The notes under the pieces were generated by a model. That model saw only the letters and a list, made by a program, of their open reading frames with translations. It had not been told where the DNA came from and did no database searches. Positions 33,319 through 41,397 of a DNA stretch of 64,000 nt are shown here, in pieces. The DNA is from JAUCQB01 sp964586235 (GTDB lineage: Bacteria > Planctomycetota > Phycisphaerae > UBA1845 > PWPN01). The stretch is from assembly GCA_964586235.1 (NCBI GenBank), contig CAZPIO010000020.1, positions 1-64,000 of the forward strand, in the 5' to 3' direction. The first letter of the stretch is position 1; each line of letters begins with the position of its first letter. Position numbers and translations under genes: made by a program.

Positions 33319-34494
33319 ATGTCCGAAGCTGACTCGCGTCTCTCACGTCGTGGTCTGTTCAAATCGACGTCCCAGGCGGCCATTGCGGCGGTGGTGACCG
33401 GCCAGGTGCTGGCCCAGGCGGCCGACAAGCCGTCGACGCAGCCGGCCGTCGCCGATGCCAGGAAGATCCTCAACTTCAACCCGAAGATGAAGTATCGGCG
33501 GATGGGCAAGACCGGCCTGATGATCTCGGAGGTCAGCCTCGGCGGACACTGGAAGAACCGTAACGGCGGGCGCTACTGGGACGCGTTTACCAACGACGAG
33601 GTGCCGGAGGACGTCAAGAAAAACCGCACCGAAGTGGTCAGCGCCTGCATCGATAAGGGGGTCAACTACCTGGACATCACGACGGCCGCCGAGTGCCTGT
33701 CGTACGGGGCGGCCCTGGCCGGGCGCCGCGAGAAGATGTACGTCGGGGCCGACGATCACCGTCTGTGCATCCGTAACGAAGACAACTGCACCGTTGCCGG
33801 GCAGGTCAAGAACGTCGAAGAGTGTCTCCGCCGCCTGAAGACCGATTACCTCGACATCTGGCGAGTCCAGGCCAGGATGGATGGCACGTCGAAGGATGCA
33901 CACATGGAAGTGTGCCTGACGGCGGCCGAGCAGATGAAGAAGGCCGGCAAGATCCGCCACTTCGGCTGTTCCTCGCACAACCGTCAGTGGCTGCAGCACG
34001 TGGTTACCAGGTTCCCGGGCGTCGAGATGATCGTGTTCCCGTGCACGGCCATTACCAGGAAGGCCGGCTTGCCGATCACCAGGGACAACGTCGAGGAGCG
34101 GGTGGCCTATAAGATGGCCGAGGATCTCGGCGGCAGCATCTTCGATGCCGTTCGCAAGCACGACGTCGGTGTCGTGACCATCAAGCCTTTTGCGGGAGGC
34201 GCGGTTTTCAAGAGCGAGGGCAAGTTCCCGGTCATGGGCGTCGGGCTCAAGGAGGAAAACGACCTCGCCCGGCTGACCCTGATGTGCATCCTGACGCTGC
34301 ACGAGGAGATCACCTGCGTCGTGCCCGGGCTGACCACGATGTACGAGGTGGACAACGCCTCACGGGCCTCGCAGCTTCGCGGCCTGGCCGACCTGAGCCC
34401 GGCCGAGCAGCAGTGGCTGGAACAGATGACGACCGACGGCCTGGCCAGCCTGCCGCCCGACTATCACTGGCTCCGCGAGTGGGACGTGATCTGA
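33319..34494 (+). CDS. Tat-exported aldo/keto reductase-like protein with altered active site
   Basis: 391 residues. The N-terminus SRRGLFKSTSQAAIAAVVTG is a twin-arginine signal. The body is an aldo/keto reductase barrel: RRMGKTGLMISEVSLGGHW, CIDKGVNYLDITTAAE, LRRLKTDYLDIWRVQ, GKIRHFGCSSHN and GVVTIKPFAGG. In the usual tetrad (Asp, Tyr, Lys, His) the Asp survives in LDITT, but the Tyr normally five residues on is Ala and the Lys after the next strand is replaced (REKMYVGADDH). Ordinary NADPH-dependent reduction is therefore doubtful, and NADPH is not expected outside the cytoplasm. It lies 73 bases before the cytochrome-DUF1080 gene on the same strand, suggesting a joint carbohydrate-oxidising role. 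Confidence 0.8.
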   Translation: MSEADSRLSRRGLFKSTSQAAIAAVVTGQVLAQAADKPSTQPAVADARKILNFNPKMKYRRMGKTGLMISEVSLGGHWKNRNGGRYWDAFTNDEVPEDVKKNRTEVVSACIDKGVNYLDITTAAECLSYGAALAGRREKMYVGADDHRLCIRNEDNCTVAGQVKNVEECLRRLKTDYLDIWRVQARMDGTSKDAHMEVCLTAAEQMKKAGKIRHFGCSSHNRQWLQHVVTRFPGVEMIVFPCTAITRKAGLPITRDNVEERVAYKMAEDLGGSIFDAVRKHDVGVVTIKPFAGGAVFKSEGKFPVMGVGLKEENDLARLTLMCILTLHEEITCVVPGLTTMYEVDNASRASQLRGLADLSPAEQQWLEQMTTDGLASLPPDYHWLREWDVI

Positions 34495-34567
34495 TCGTTC
34501 CCCTGCTTGTTGATGATGGGTATAGAGACCGTCCCGTGCGGGAGGGCGCCGGGCGGGGGGAGCTTCG

Positions 34568-35629
34568 ATGACCAGGAAGAATGCAGCGGCCGGGCTGTTG
34601 GCCGGACTCTCGTCCGCTATTCTCGTTTGCGGCTGCAAAGACAAGTCGAACGATTCCGCTACCTACGCCTCGCAGACCATGGCAATGGTCGCGACGGTCG
34701 ATCGGCCCACCGACAACCGGCTTTGCCTGGTGTGCCATGAGCTCCTGGCCGAGGAGGAGATCAGCCACAAGCACGAGGTCAAAAACATCCTGTGCATCGA
34801 CTGCCACGGCCAGTCCCGCCTGCACATGGAAGACGAGATGCTGATGACCAAGGCGGATGTGCTGTTCGGACGCACCGAGGCGGATCCGTTCTGTCTCTGT
34901 TGTCATCCCGTTCACAAGGAGCCTGCCAAGGTGGAGGCCTTCCGCGAGGAATGGCGCGGGCGTGATCGGCCCAATGGCCGCGTGGTTACTTCGTCGAGCA
35001 TCTGCACGGATTGCCACGGAACGCACAACATTCACCGGGCTGACGAAGGCAGGAAAGCGACCTCCACCCCGGCCGAGGAGCAGGCCGAGTGGATCCCGCT
35101 GTTCAACGGCAAGGACCTGGCCGGCTGGCGGGCCGTCGGAAACGCCAAATGGATGGTCGAGAATGGCAGTCTCGTCGGTACTCAGGGCGACAACAACGCG
35201 CCCGGCGATCTGCTCACGGAGGCCGACTACAAGGATTTCCAGTTGACCGTCACCTACCAGGTCGTCTGGCCGTGTAATTCCGGGGTCTGGTTCCGCTACC
35301 AGTCGGCGGAGAAGGCCTACCAGGCGGATATCCTCGAATACCCCGATCCGAAGTGCTACTCCGGCACCTTGTACTGCACCGGCAAGAAGTTCATCGCGAT
35401 GAACACCGATGCCTCGCTGGTTGATCGCGAGGGATGGAACACGATATCCGTCCGGGCCGAGGGACAGCACGTGCAGGTGTGGCTCAACGGCACGCAGGTG
35501 GCCGACGTCCAGGATGACACCAGCGACTCGGGCAAAATCGGCTTCCAGATCCATCCCGGTGCCCAGTATGGGCCCATGAAGATCGTGGTTCGAGAGGCGA
35601 TGATCCGACCATTGGGCGAGGGCAAGTGA
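34568..35629 (+). CDS. Tetraheme cytochrome c fused to DUF1080 (3-keto-disaccharide hydrolase-type) domain
   Basis: 353 residues. An export signal with Cys at 21 and 23 suggests a lipoprotein. Four heme c sites follow: CLVCH (53-57), CIDCH (76-80), CLCCH (109-113), CTDCH (146-150), with extra His (HKHE, HNIHR) available as distal ligands. Residues 173-353 are a DUF1080 concanavalin-like domain: EWIPLFNGKDLAGW, then CNSGVWFRYQSAEKAYQ and GKIGFQIHPG. DUF1080 proteins include hydrolases of 3-keto-glycosides, and 3-keto sugars are made by oxidoreductases that pass electrons to cytochromes, so a fusion of both functions makes sense as a hypothesis. The stop codon overlaps or abuts the next tetraheme gene. 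Confidence 0.88.
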   Translation: MTRKNAAAGLLAGLSSAILVCGCKDKSNDSATYASQTMAMVATVDRPTDNRLCLVCHELLAEEEISHKHEVKNILCIDCHGQSRLHMEDEMLMTKADVLFGRTEADPFCLCCHPVHKEPAKVEAFREEWRGRDRPNGRVVTSSSICTDCHGTHNIHRADEGRKATSTPAEEQAEWIPLFNGKDLAGWRAVGNAKWMVENGSLVGTQGDNNAPGDLLTEADYKDFQLTVTYQVVWPCNSGVWFRYQSAEKAYQADILEYPDPKCYSGTLYCTGKKFIAMNTDASLVDREGWNTISVRAEGQHVQVWLNGTQVADVQDDTSDSGKIGFQIHPGAQYGPMKIVVREAMIRPLGEGK

Positions 35630-35631
35630 GA

Positions 35632-36117
35632 ATGGTTTTTCAACGGGGCGATAATCGTATGAGCAGGATTCGACTCTGCGTCGCGGGCTCGATCGCTCTC
35701 TTGGCCGTGACGGTGATGTGCGCCGCCCCCGGCAAGCAAGGGGGCGCATCGCGGACCGGCAGCAACGAGCAATGCGTGGATTGCCACAAGACCTTTCGCG
35801 ATGACCCGATTGCACGGAACCACGCGAGCGTGGGCCTGATGTGCGTGGACTGCCACGGGCCATCGGAAGCTCACGCGGCCGGCGGCAAGGAGAAGGCCAA
35901 ACCGGACGTCGTCTTCGCCCGAAACCAGGTCGACGCCCACTGCGGCGGCTGCCACGACCCCAGCGAGCACCCGCAGCGCAAGGCGAAACGCTTCATGGAG
36001 CAATATCAGGGCCATCCGGGCCCCAATGGCCGCATGATCACCGCCCAGAGCGTCTGCACGGACTGTCACGGCAGGCATATTATGCCCAAGGGCGAGGAAA
36101 CCGCGGCCGGAGGCTGA
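35632..36117 (+). CDS. Small exported tetraheme cytochrome c
   Basis: 161 residues. A signal peptide (RIRLCVAGSIALLAVTVMCAA) is followed by four heme c motifs: CVDCH, CVDCH, CGGCH and CTDCH. Distal His candidates include RNHAS and GRHIM. The spacing resembles the N-terminal half of the preceding protein (both carry a GPNGR-x-x-T-x-x-x-x-CTDCHG-like segment: RPNGRVVTSSSICTDCH and GPNGRMITAQSVCTDCH), so one probably arose from the other by duplication. ATG 35632 with GAGGG nine bases upstream is taken; ATG 35659 is possible. It starts two bases after the preceding stop codon, so the two are co-translated and probably exchange electrons. Confidence 0.85.
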   Translation: MVFQRGDNRMSRIRLCVAGSIALLAVTVMCAAPGKQGGASRTGSNEQCVDCHKTFRDDPIARNHASVGLMCVDCHGPSEAHAAGGKEKAKPDVVFARNQVDAHCGGCHDPSEHPQRKAKRFMEQYQGHPGPNGRMITAQSVCTDCHGRHIMPKGEETAAGG

Positions 36118-36382
36118 CTCAGGATCGTCGCGTTGCCTCACGTATGCGGGTCACCGTGCCGGTCTGCCCATCGCTTCACCGGCTTCGAAGCCAGGAATAG
36201 GAAGACACCGATCAGGATCGTTCGGGCAAACGGGATCGGCATGCGGACAGGCGTTGATGCCGTCGCTCGCCAGACACCTGGTCAAACGGTAGAATGCGTC
36301 GAGCAGCGTCAGCTCTAATTGCGTGTAGATCTTTTCGAACAGAAGACACTTCCAGGTATCGTCTACAGAAAAGGAGGACACG

Positions 36383-37120
36383 ATGAAAAACGCGTTCTTT
36401 CCCGTCCTGCTGGTTTTGCTGTGTGCCACATGCACGCCAAACCCTCCTCCCGAGCCTTCCACCTTCGGGCTGGAGATCCATCCCGCGATTGTCTTTGAGC
36501 TCATTCCCGGGCAGCATTGCGTGCTGCTGGTGCAGGTCGTCAACGAAATGGCCGGCACCGGGCAGGGGGAGCCTGTCGCTCTCACCGCCGACGCTCCCGG
36601 TGCAACTGTCACGGTCGAGCCCGCCTCGTTGACGCCCGGCGAAGTGGCCGAGGTCACGGTGGTCCCGGGCGAGGCGGCGGTCGGTCAGGAACTGACGGTG
36701 ACCGTTACGGGGTCGCGTTCAGGCGAACAAGCCACCGCTGACAAATCCCTGATTGTTTCCGAGGGCGACGTCCAGCAGATAGAAAACGATATCCGCCCAA
36801 CCGCCGACGAGATGCGGGACCTGTTCATCCCGTGGCTTGAGGCCAACCACGCGGAATTCGGTATCACCAGCCAGACCGAGTGGACCGGCATGGTCGTCTC
36901 TCCCTATATCCTGGAGGTCTCGCATTACCTGTTCTTCTCGGACGAGTGGGAGATGCACGTGTACTGGCACGTGATGATCCCGCCGGACGATTGGGCCAGG
37001 ATCGACCTGCGGAACCGATCCACGGAGGTCACGTATTCGCACTCCTTCGAGATCAGTTCTCGCAGCGATCCGGAACAGGAACCGCACGAGATCGAATTGC
37101 CCGAGCAGGTGTGGCGATAG
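36383..37120 (+). CDS. Hypothetical exported protein
   Basis: 245 residues; ATG 36383 has AAGGAGGA seven bases upstream. A signal (NAFFPVLLVLLCATCT) with a terminal Cys suggests a lipoprotein. Residues about 30-130 are beta-rich with Gly/Thr/Val repeats like an Ig-fold (VTVEPASLTPGEVAEVTVVPG); residues 135-245 are a mixed domain with several Trp and His (EMHVYWHVMIPPDDWARIDL). No family is recognised. It stands alone between the cytochromes and the convergent Nudix-like gene. Confidence 0.65.
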   Translation: MKNAFFPVLLVLLCATCTPNPPPEPSTFGLEIHPAIVFELIPGQHCVLLVQVVNEMAGTGQGEPVALTADAPGATVTVEPASLTPGEVAEVTVVPGEAAVGQELTVTVTGSRSGEQATADKSLIVSEGDVQQIENDIRPTADEMRDLFIPWLEANHAEFGITSQTEWTGMVVSPYILEVSHYLFFSDEWEMHVYWHVMIPPDDWARIDLRNRSTEVTYSHSFEISSRSDPEQEPHEIELPEQVWR

Positions 37121-37132
37121 GGCAGGGTCGCG

Positions 37133-37759
37133 TCACTGCGGACGTTTGGCCATCTCGGTCAGTCCGTCGAGGCACAGGCTGGACCAGGTTTCCATGCTGT
37201 CGCGGACGGCCTGCAGTTCATCCAGAGTCATGAACGACATCTGGGTGATCATCTGCTCGCGCTTGCCGACCTGAGGGGCGTCGAGTGTCCAGAGGTGGAC
37301 GATGCCGAGGTGGACCTGGCCGACCTCATTTCGGTCGTCGTTGAGCAGGGCCACGACGTGGTCCTTATGGCCGGTTTCAACGACCACCTCTTCGGCCACC
37401 TCGCGCTCGACGGCGGTTTGATAGGCCTCGCGGAAATCCGAGCTGAACAGCGGCATGTCGTCGCCCGGATTGATGTGCCCCCCAATGCCGATGGAGCGAA
37501 GGCCGACCAGTCGTGTCTCGCCGGCCCGACGGCCGCGGACGTAGTTCAGGTACTTGCCGCCGTGGGTCATGATCACGTACGGGATGAGCTGCTTGTAGTT
37601 CGGGTCCTTCTCCGCCTGCGGCCGGGGCATAAAGCGCGGGACGCCTGCGACAAAGAGCCGGTCGAGGTAGCGATCCACGTCAAATTGCAGACCGTGGAAC
37701 ATCCCAACCTGCTCCAGGACCTTCCGCTCGACGACCAAGACTTGTTCATCCTGCGTCAT
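37133..37759 (-). CDS. Nudix-like (MutT-related) phosphohydrolase
   Basis: 208 residues from ATG 37759, with AGGAG eight bases upstream on the minus strand. A Nudix-box-like motif is present: GGHINPGD in front, then AVEREVAEEVVVE, giving the REUxEE core but without the following Gly of the classical box. LVGLRSIGIGGH precedes it and VHLGIVHLWTLD follows, as in predicted MutT-family phosphoesterases. Its likely role is cleavage of a nucleoside diphosphate derivative in the cytoplasm; the substrate is unknown. It is downstream of the CobW/URO-D pair on the same strand but 130 bases away. Confidence 0.7.
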   Translation of the reverse strand: MTQDEQVLVVERKVLEQVGMFHGLQFDVDRYLDRLFVAGVPRFMPRPQAEKDPNYKQLIPYVIMTHGGKYLNYVRGRRAGETRLVGLRSIGIGGHINPGDDMPLFSSDFREAYQTAVEREVAEEVVVETGHKDHVVALLNDDRNEVGQVHLGIVHLWTLDAPQVGKREQMITQMSFMTLDELQAVRDSMETWSSLCLDGLTEMAKRPQ

Positions 37760-37888
37760 GCAATCGCTCCTGCTGCATTGTTCGTCGACGCTGCCGATCC
37801 GTCTTCCTTCCGGCTTCGGGGCCACGCCGCACCGAATGGTACTGGATTCAACCGGGTCGGAACAGCTTCTGCGCGAAGCTTGGGCGCG

Positions 37889-38812
37889 TCATGCCTCGCC
37901 CGGGGTCTCGGCTCCGCGCCCAAGATCCTTGGCGATGCGATCGATCCGGGCCTGAGCCTGCGGCGGGGCGATAAAGACAAGTGAGCCGGAGTCGGATGCC
38001 GGTGCCGGTTGGATGGTCAGTCTGCCGGCCGATAGATCGACGTAGAACCAGCCGGTCGACGAGGGCACGAAGCCCTTTACGCGGTACACCTCACCGCGAA
38101 CGCCGTCCAGATCGGCTGACAGCCGGGCGATGTCGACCGGCATCGTGAGCCATACGGTGGTCACCGAGTAGTTGGGGTCCAGGCAGGCGGCGTAAGTGCC
38201 TTCGAGCCGCTGCGAGGGGACCTCGGCCAGGAGGTCTGCATCAATGCGCCCATATTGCGCGCGAATGATCGACGCCTGAGCGTGGATGCGGCGTATCTCC
38301 TTGTCGGTCTGACTCAGCGTTCTTTCGTCGTACAGATCGGTCTTGTTGATGACCACCAGCGTGGCGGCTTCGATCTGGGCGATGATATTGGGCAGGGTGT
38401 GGATCAGTTTCAGGAAGCTTCCGGGATCGACGACGGTGATGATCATCCGCAGGTCGTACGTGCGGTCCAGCCTCGTTTCGCGCAGCATCTGCTGAACGAC
38501 CTTGGGATCGGCCATGCCGCTGGCCTCGACCACCACGCCTTGGATCGGAGTTTCGGCGCCGCTCCACTGTTGCGGGATTCTCGTGAGCCAGTCCACGAAT
38601 TCGCCGGCCAGGCAGCGACAGAAGATGCTGCCGCCTGGGATGCAGACCAGCCGGCCGTGATCGAGCCGCAGGAGCCGGCCGTCGAAGTCGATCTCCCCGC
38701 ACTCATTGACCACGCACACCAGGCGGCGGAGGCGGTTGGTCTCGGCAACGTGCTTGAGCAGCGAAGTTTTGCCGCTTCCCAGAAAACCGGTGATCAGGCT
38801 GAGCGGGATCAC
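37889..38812 (-). CDS. CobW/P47K-family GTPase
   Basis: 307 residues. GTG 38812 overlaps the stop of the upstream gene by four bases (GTGA), implying translational coupling. G1 motif GFLGSGKT at residues 9-16, VVNECGEIDFDG as the G2 region, VVEASGMADP and VVDPGSF as G3-like regions, and VINKTDLYD as G4. In most family members a CxCC metal motif follows; here the corresponding segment is GGSIFCRCLAG, keeping two Cys only. CobW-family GTPases chaperone metals or activate metalloenzymes, including corrinoid enzymes. The partner gene suggests it serves a corrinoid- or zinc-dependent methyltransferase. Confidence 0.88.
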   Translation of the reverse strand: MIPLSLITGFLGSGKTSLLKHVAETNRLRRLVCVVNECGEIDFDGRLLRLDHGRLVCIPGGSIFCRCLAGEFVDWLTRIPQQWSGAETPIQGVVVEASGMADPKVVQQMLRETRLDRTYDLRMIITVVDPGSFLKLIHTLPNIIAQIEAATLVVINKTDLYDERTLSQTDKEIRRIHAQASIIRAQYGRIDADLLAEVPSQRLEGTYAACLDPNYSVTTVWLTMPVDIARLSADLDGVRGEVYRVKGFVPSSTGWFYVDLSAGRLTIQPAPASDSGSLVFIAPPQAQARIDRIAKDLGRGAETPGEA

Positions 38813-40179
38813 TTGGCCTTCTTCTCGTTTGCTTTTTCGGTGATGGCGTCGATCAGCGTGTTGATGTCCGGGATGATCGACGGGAACTTGACCTCGCCGT
38901 CGATGCAGATGGTCGGGATCTGCCCCACGCCGAGCTTGGCCATGTGGCCCAGCCCGCTGCGGGTGGTGATCTTGTGCTCGCGGATGACCACCTGGTCGGG
39001 CATGCTGCGGGCGGCCTGCTCGACGGCGTCGACCATGTACTGGCAGGGGGCGCACGAGGCCGAGTCCAGCGTGATCACGTCCACGATGACTTTGTTCTCC
39101 CGGTCGTAGTCGGGAAGATCGACTTCCTCGAAGGCCTCCGGGCTGACTGTCTGTGACGCGGCCCGGGCCACCTGCCGCTGGTACTCGTCGTGGACCATCA
39201 GGGTGACCGCCTGCAGGTTCTCCTCAGGCGTGGCGTAGGGCAGGTCGCAGCCGGGCGCCAGCACGAAGCCCGTGGTGCCCCCGGCGTCGAGACATCGCAG
39301 GGCGTCGCGCTTGGCGTCGTCCGGCGTGCCGAGCAGCAATACCGTGGTGAGCTTGAGATTGCCGCCGAAGGACTTGTTGTGCTGCCGGGCCAGGTCGCGG
39401 AGCATATCGAACGGGATGTTCTCGTCCACGGAGACGTTGTCGCACAGCGTCTGGCACATCAACTCGAGGTTGCGCGTCGCGTTGCCGCAGACGAACAGCG
39501 ACGACAGCGCCTGCCGCTGACGGATGTGGGCGAAGATGGTGTTTACATGACTGCTGACGAACTCGGTGAAGTGCCGCGGGGAGATCTGGCTGGTCATCGG
39601 ATCGACCACGGCGATCACATCGGCGCCGTTGTCCAGGTAGAAATCCGTGGCCTGTTTGCCGACCTCGGTGCAGAAATCGAGCACCCGGCGCACCTGATCC
39701 ACCGCGTCGAACATCTTGAGGAAGATGCCCGTACCCATCAGGTGCAGTGCCAGGGTAAAAGGCCCGGTAACCAGACCGTAGAATGCGATTTCGTTGCCGA
39801 AGCTGCGCTTGAGGCGGTCCATCGCCTCTGCAACCACTGGAAAGCGGCCCTTTGTCGCATCGAAGCCCGGCAGGCTGGACAACGGGGCGTTGGCCAGGGG
39901 GTGGGTCGAGACCGCGGGGGGCGTCTGGTCGCCCCAGAGCATCGCGCAGCCGAGGACCTCGGCCTCCAACTGCAGGTCAAAGATCACCGGCAGGCCGTCG
40001 GGCTGGTACAGTTCAGCCGCCTTACTCAGCCCGGCCACGATCCGCTCGCTGGATCGCAGGTAGTCCCAGGCGGTTACCCCGATGATCTTGCCGCCATGCA
40101 CGCCGACGAACGGCACCCACGCCGCCCGGGGCGTGGTCTCATTGCGCAGGGCCTTCAGCAGCACTTGCTTGCCGGTCAC
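38809..40179 (-). CDS. Uroporphyrinogen decarboxylase-family (MtaA-like) protein with thioredoxin-like C-terminus
   Basis: 456 residues from GTG 40179 (AGGAG nine bases upstream); ATG 40230 would add 17 residues. Residues 1-345 are a URO-D barrel of the methylcobalamin:thiol methyltransferase (MtaA/CmuA) type: TGKQVLLKALRNE, YGLVTGPFTLALHLMG, DPMTSQISP and GFVLAPGCDLPYATPEENL. The usual zinc motif HxCG is here FVCGN, so the His is lost while both Cys remain. Residues about 365-456 form a thioredoxin-like fold with CAPC at 376-379 and a cis-Pro in QIPTICIDGE. This fusion suggests a methyl transfer to or from a protein- or thiol-bound group. It is coupled to the downstream CobW gene. Confidence 0.85.
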   Translation of the reverse strand: MTGKQVLLKALRNETTPRAAWVPFVGVHGGKIIGVTAWDYLRSSERIVAGLSKAAELYQPDGLPVIFDLQLEAEVLGCAMLWGDQTPPAVSTHPLANAPLSSLPGFDATKGRFPVVAEAMDRLKRSFGNEIAFYGLVTGPFTLALHLMGTGIFLKMFDAVDQVRRVLDFCTEVGKQATDFYLDNGADVIAVVDPMTSQISPRHFTEFVSSHVNTIFAHIRQRQALSSLFVCGNATRNLELMCQTLCDNVSVDENIPFDMLRDLARQHNKSFGGNLKLTTVLLLGTPDDAKRDALRCLDAGGTTGFVLAPGCDLPYATPEENLQAVTLMVHDEYQRQVARAASQTVSPEAFEEVDLPDYDRENKVIVDVITLDSASCAPCQYMVDAVEQAARSMPDQVVIREHKITTRSGLGHMAKLGVGQIPTICIDGEVKFPSIIPDINTLIDAITEKANEKKAK

Positions 40180-40289
40180 TTCCAGTTCTCCTCGCCTCGC
40201 CGGGCTGTGCGGTTTTATAGCTCCATGCACCCGCCCACCGGCCTGGCGCGGCAGAAGGCCAAATGATACGAAAACCCGTTGAACCGCGG

Positions 40290-40366
40290 TAGGAGCGGCC
40301 TCGGTTCGACAAGCTCACCGAAATCAGACCGCGATCGTCTCGTAGGAGCGGCTTGCAGCCGCGATC
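40290..40366. repeat. REP-like GTAG-led hairpins
   Basis: GTAGGAGCGGC occurs at 40291 (continuing CTCGG) and again at 40342 followed by TTGCAGCCGCGATC, the second forming a GCGGC-TTGCA-GCCGC hairpin directly after GTAG. A GTAG lead in front of a GC-rich hairpin is the hallmark of REP elements recognised by RAYT proteins. Similar units are at 8579-8698. Confidence 0.65.
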
Positions 40367-40498
40367 TTGACGAGCCGGCGGGTTTATCCCGCCGGTTTTT
40401 CAACGAACTCCGGCGCAGGCCGGGTTTGCAGTAGACGCAGGCAAGACCGGCAGGATGACTTCGACGGGCTCAGCCCAAGAAACCAGCCGGCTCGTCAA
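40367..40498. repeat. Palindromic intergenic element, copy C
   Basis: The left arm (40367-40396) is identical over 30 bases to 8605-8634: TTGACGAGCC followed by a perfect hairpin GGCGGG-TTTAT-CCCGCC. The right arm (40446-40498) ends in the inverse, GGCTCGTCAA, but its centre has been replaced by unrelated sequence containing TTCGACGGGCTCAGCC. Confidence 0.7.
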
Positions 40499-40746
40499 GA
40501 AGGCCTCACCTCCGCGACCGATAACGGCTGTAAACGGCCACCCCCTCATCTCGCATTCGGAAATCCGACACTCCATGTATGATTATAAGTAATTAATTTG
40601 AAAGTGGTTATGAGATTTCTCGAAATTCCGTCAACTTCACATCATATTTCCCATTAGAAAATAGTTCACAGCATCAAACTTTTTCAATGGGGTGGTGTCT
40701 AATGAGGTGACCGCGTTGTGCGGCGTGAAGAAATGGAGGTTCAGCC

Positions 40747-41397
40747 ATGAGGAACATGACCAAGAAAGCAGTGATGGTGATGGGGTTGGCGGGGATGATG
40801 GCTGGGGCGGCCCCGGCCAAGGCCGGCGACTTCGCCCTGTCGATCGGTGTTGAGGGTCACCATGGCAACTACTTCGGCCTGACCATCGGTAACGGCTGTA
40901 TCACCCCGGTGGTGGTGGCTCAGCCGGTGCCACCGCCGGTCCAGCGGATCTGGGTGCCTCCGGTCTACCGCGACGTGATTGAGCGGGTTTGGGTGCCCAC
41001 CACTGAGATCCGGTATCGCGATGTGCCGGTGCTGGATGCCTGGGGCCGGGTGATCGAATACCGGCGAGAATCCTACACCGTCCCGTCCGGCTACTGGCAG
41101 GATGTGACCCGGCGGGAACTGGTTCGAGAAGGCTACTGGCAGGTCGTGAATCCCTGGGAGAACCACAACAAGTACTACGCCTTTGGCGACAGGAACGACT
41201 GCCAGCGCGGCGGGGTGAGCATCGGCCTCATGCTGGAGAAGAGGGACGACGACAGGGACCGGATCAAGCCGTGTGCGGTGCTCCAGAAGCCTGTCCTCGG
41301 AAAGGCGCCGGTGAGAGCGGCCCCGGTGGTACAGAAGGTTCCGGCCAGGGACTACGCTAACGGGAGACTCCTGAAGGTGGGGGCGCTGAAGAAGTAA
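40747..41397 (+). CDS. Exported Val/Pro/Tyr-rich hypothetical protein
   Basis: 216 residues; ATG with GGAGG seven bases upstream. Signal peptide (KKAVMVMGLAGMMAGAAPAKAG). The central part is rich in aromatic, Val and Pro residues with repeated phrases of the type RIWVPPVYRDVIERVWVPT, YTVPSGYWQDV and EGYWQVVNPW, which suggests short beta repeats such as occur in envelope or coat proteins of planctomycetes. The C-terminus is basic. No catalytic motif. It has its own AT-rich upstream region and a strong terminator downstream, so it is monocistronic and perhaps well expressed. Confidence 0.75.
   Translation: MRNMTKKAVMVMGLAGMMAGAAPAKAGDFALSIGVEGHHGNYFGLTIGNGCITPVVVAQPVPPPVQRIWVPPVYRDVIERVWVPTTEIRYRDVPVLDAWGRVIEYRRESYTVPSGYWQDVTRRELVREGYWQVVNPWENHNKYYAFGDRNDCQRGGVSIGLMLEKRDDDRDRIKPCAVLQKPVLGKAPVRAAPVVQKVPARDYANGRLLKVGALKK

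Larger units (their letters stand above)
40180..40746. other. 567-base divergent region: repeats then an AT-rich promoter stretch
   Basis: The left half (40285-40502) is packed with REP-like and TTGACGAGCC elements. From 40560 to 40700 the base composition changes to strongly AT-rich (TTATAAGTAATTAATTTG and CATCATATTTCCCATTAG), very unlike the rest of the window, and probably holds the promoter of the secreted-protein gene at 40747. No cobalamin riboswitch was recognised on the minus strand ahead of the URO-D gene. Confidence 0.55.

Noticed and set aside
33319..36117. Complete denitrification or nitrite-reductase cytochrome locus
   Set aside because: Heme proteins here are small tetraheme types with a carbohydrate-domain fusion; no reductase subunits are present.
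40180..40300. Cobalamin riboswitch ahead of the URO-D/CobW pair
   Set aside because: No B12-box-like sequence on the minus strand; the region is filled with repeat elements.
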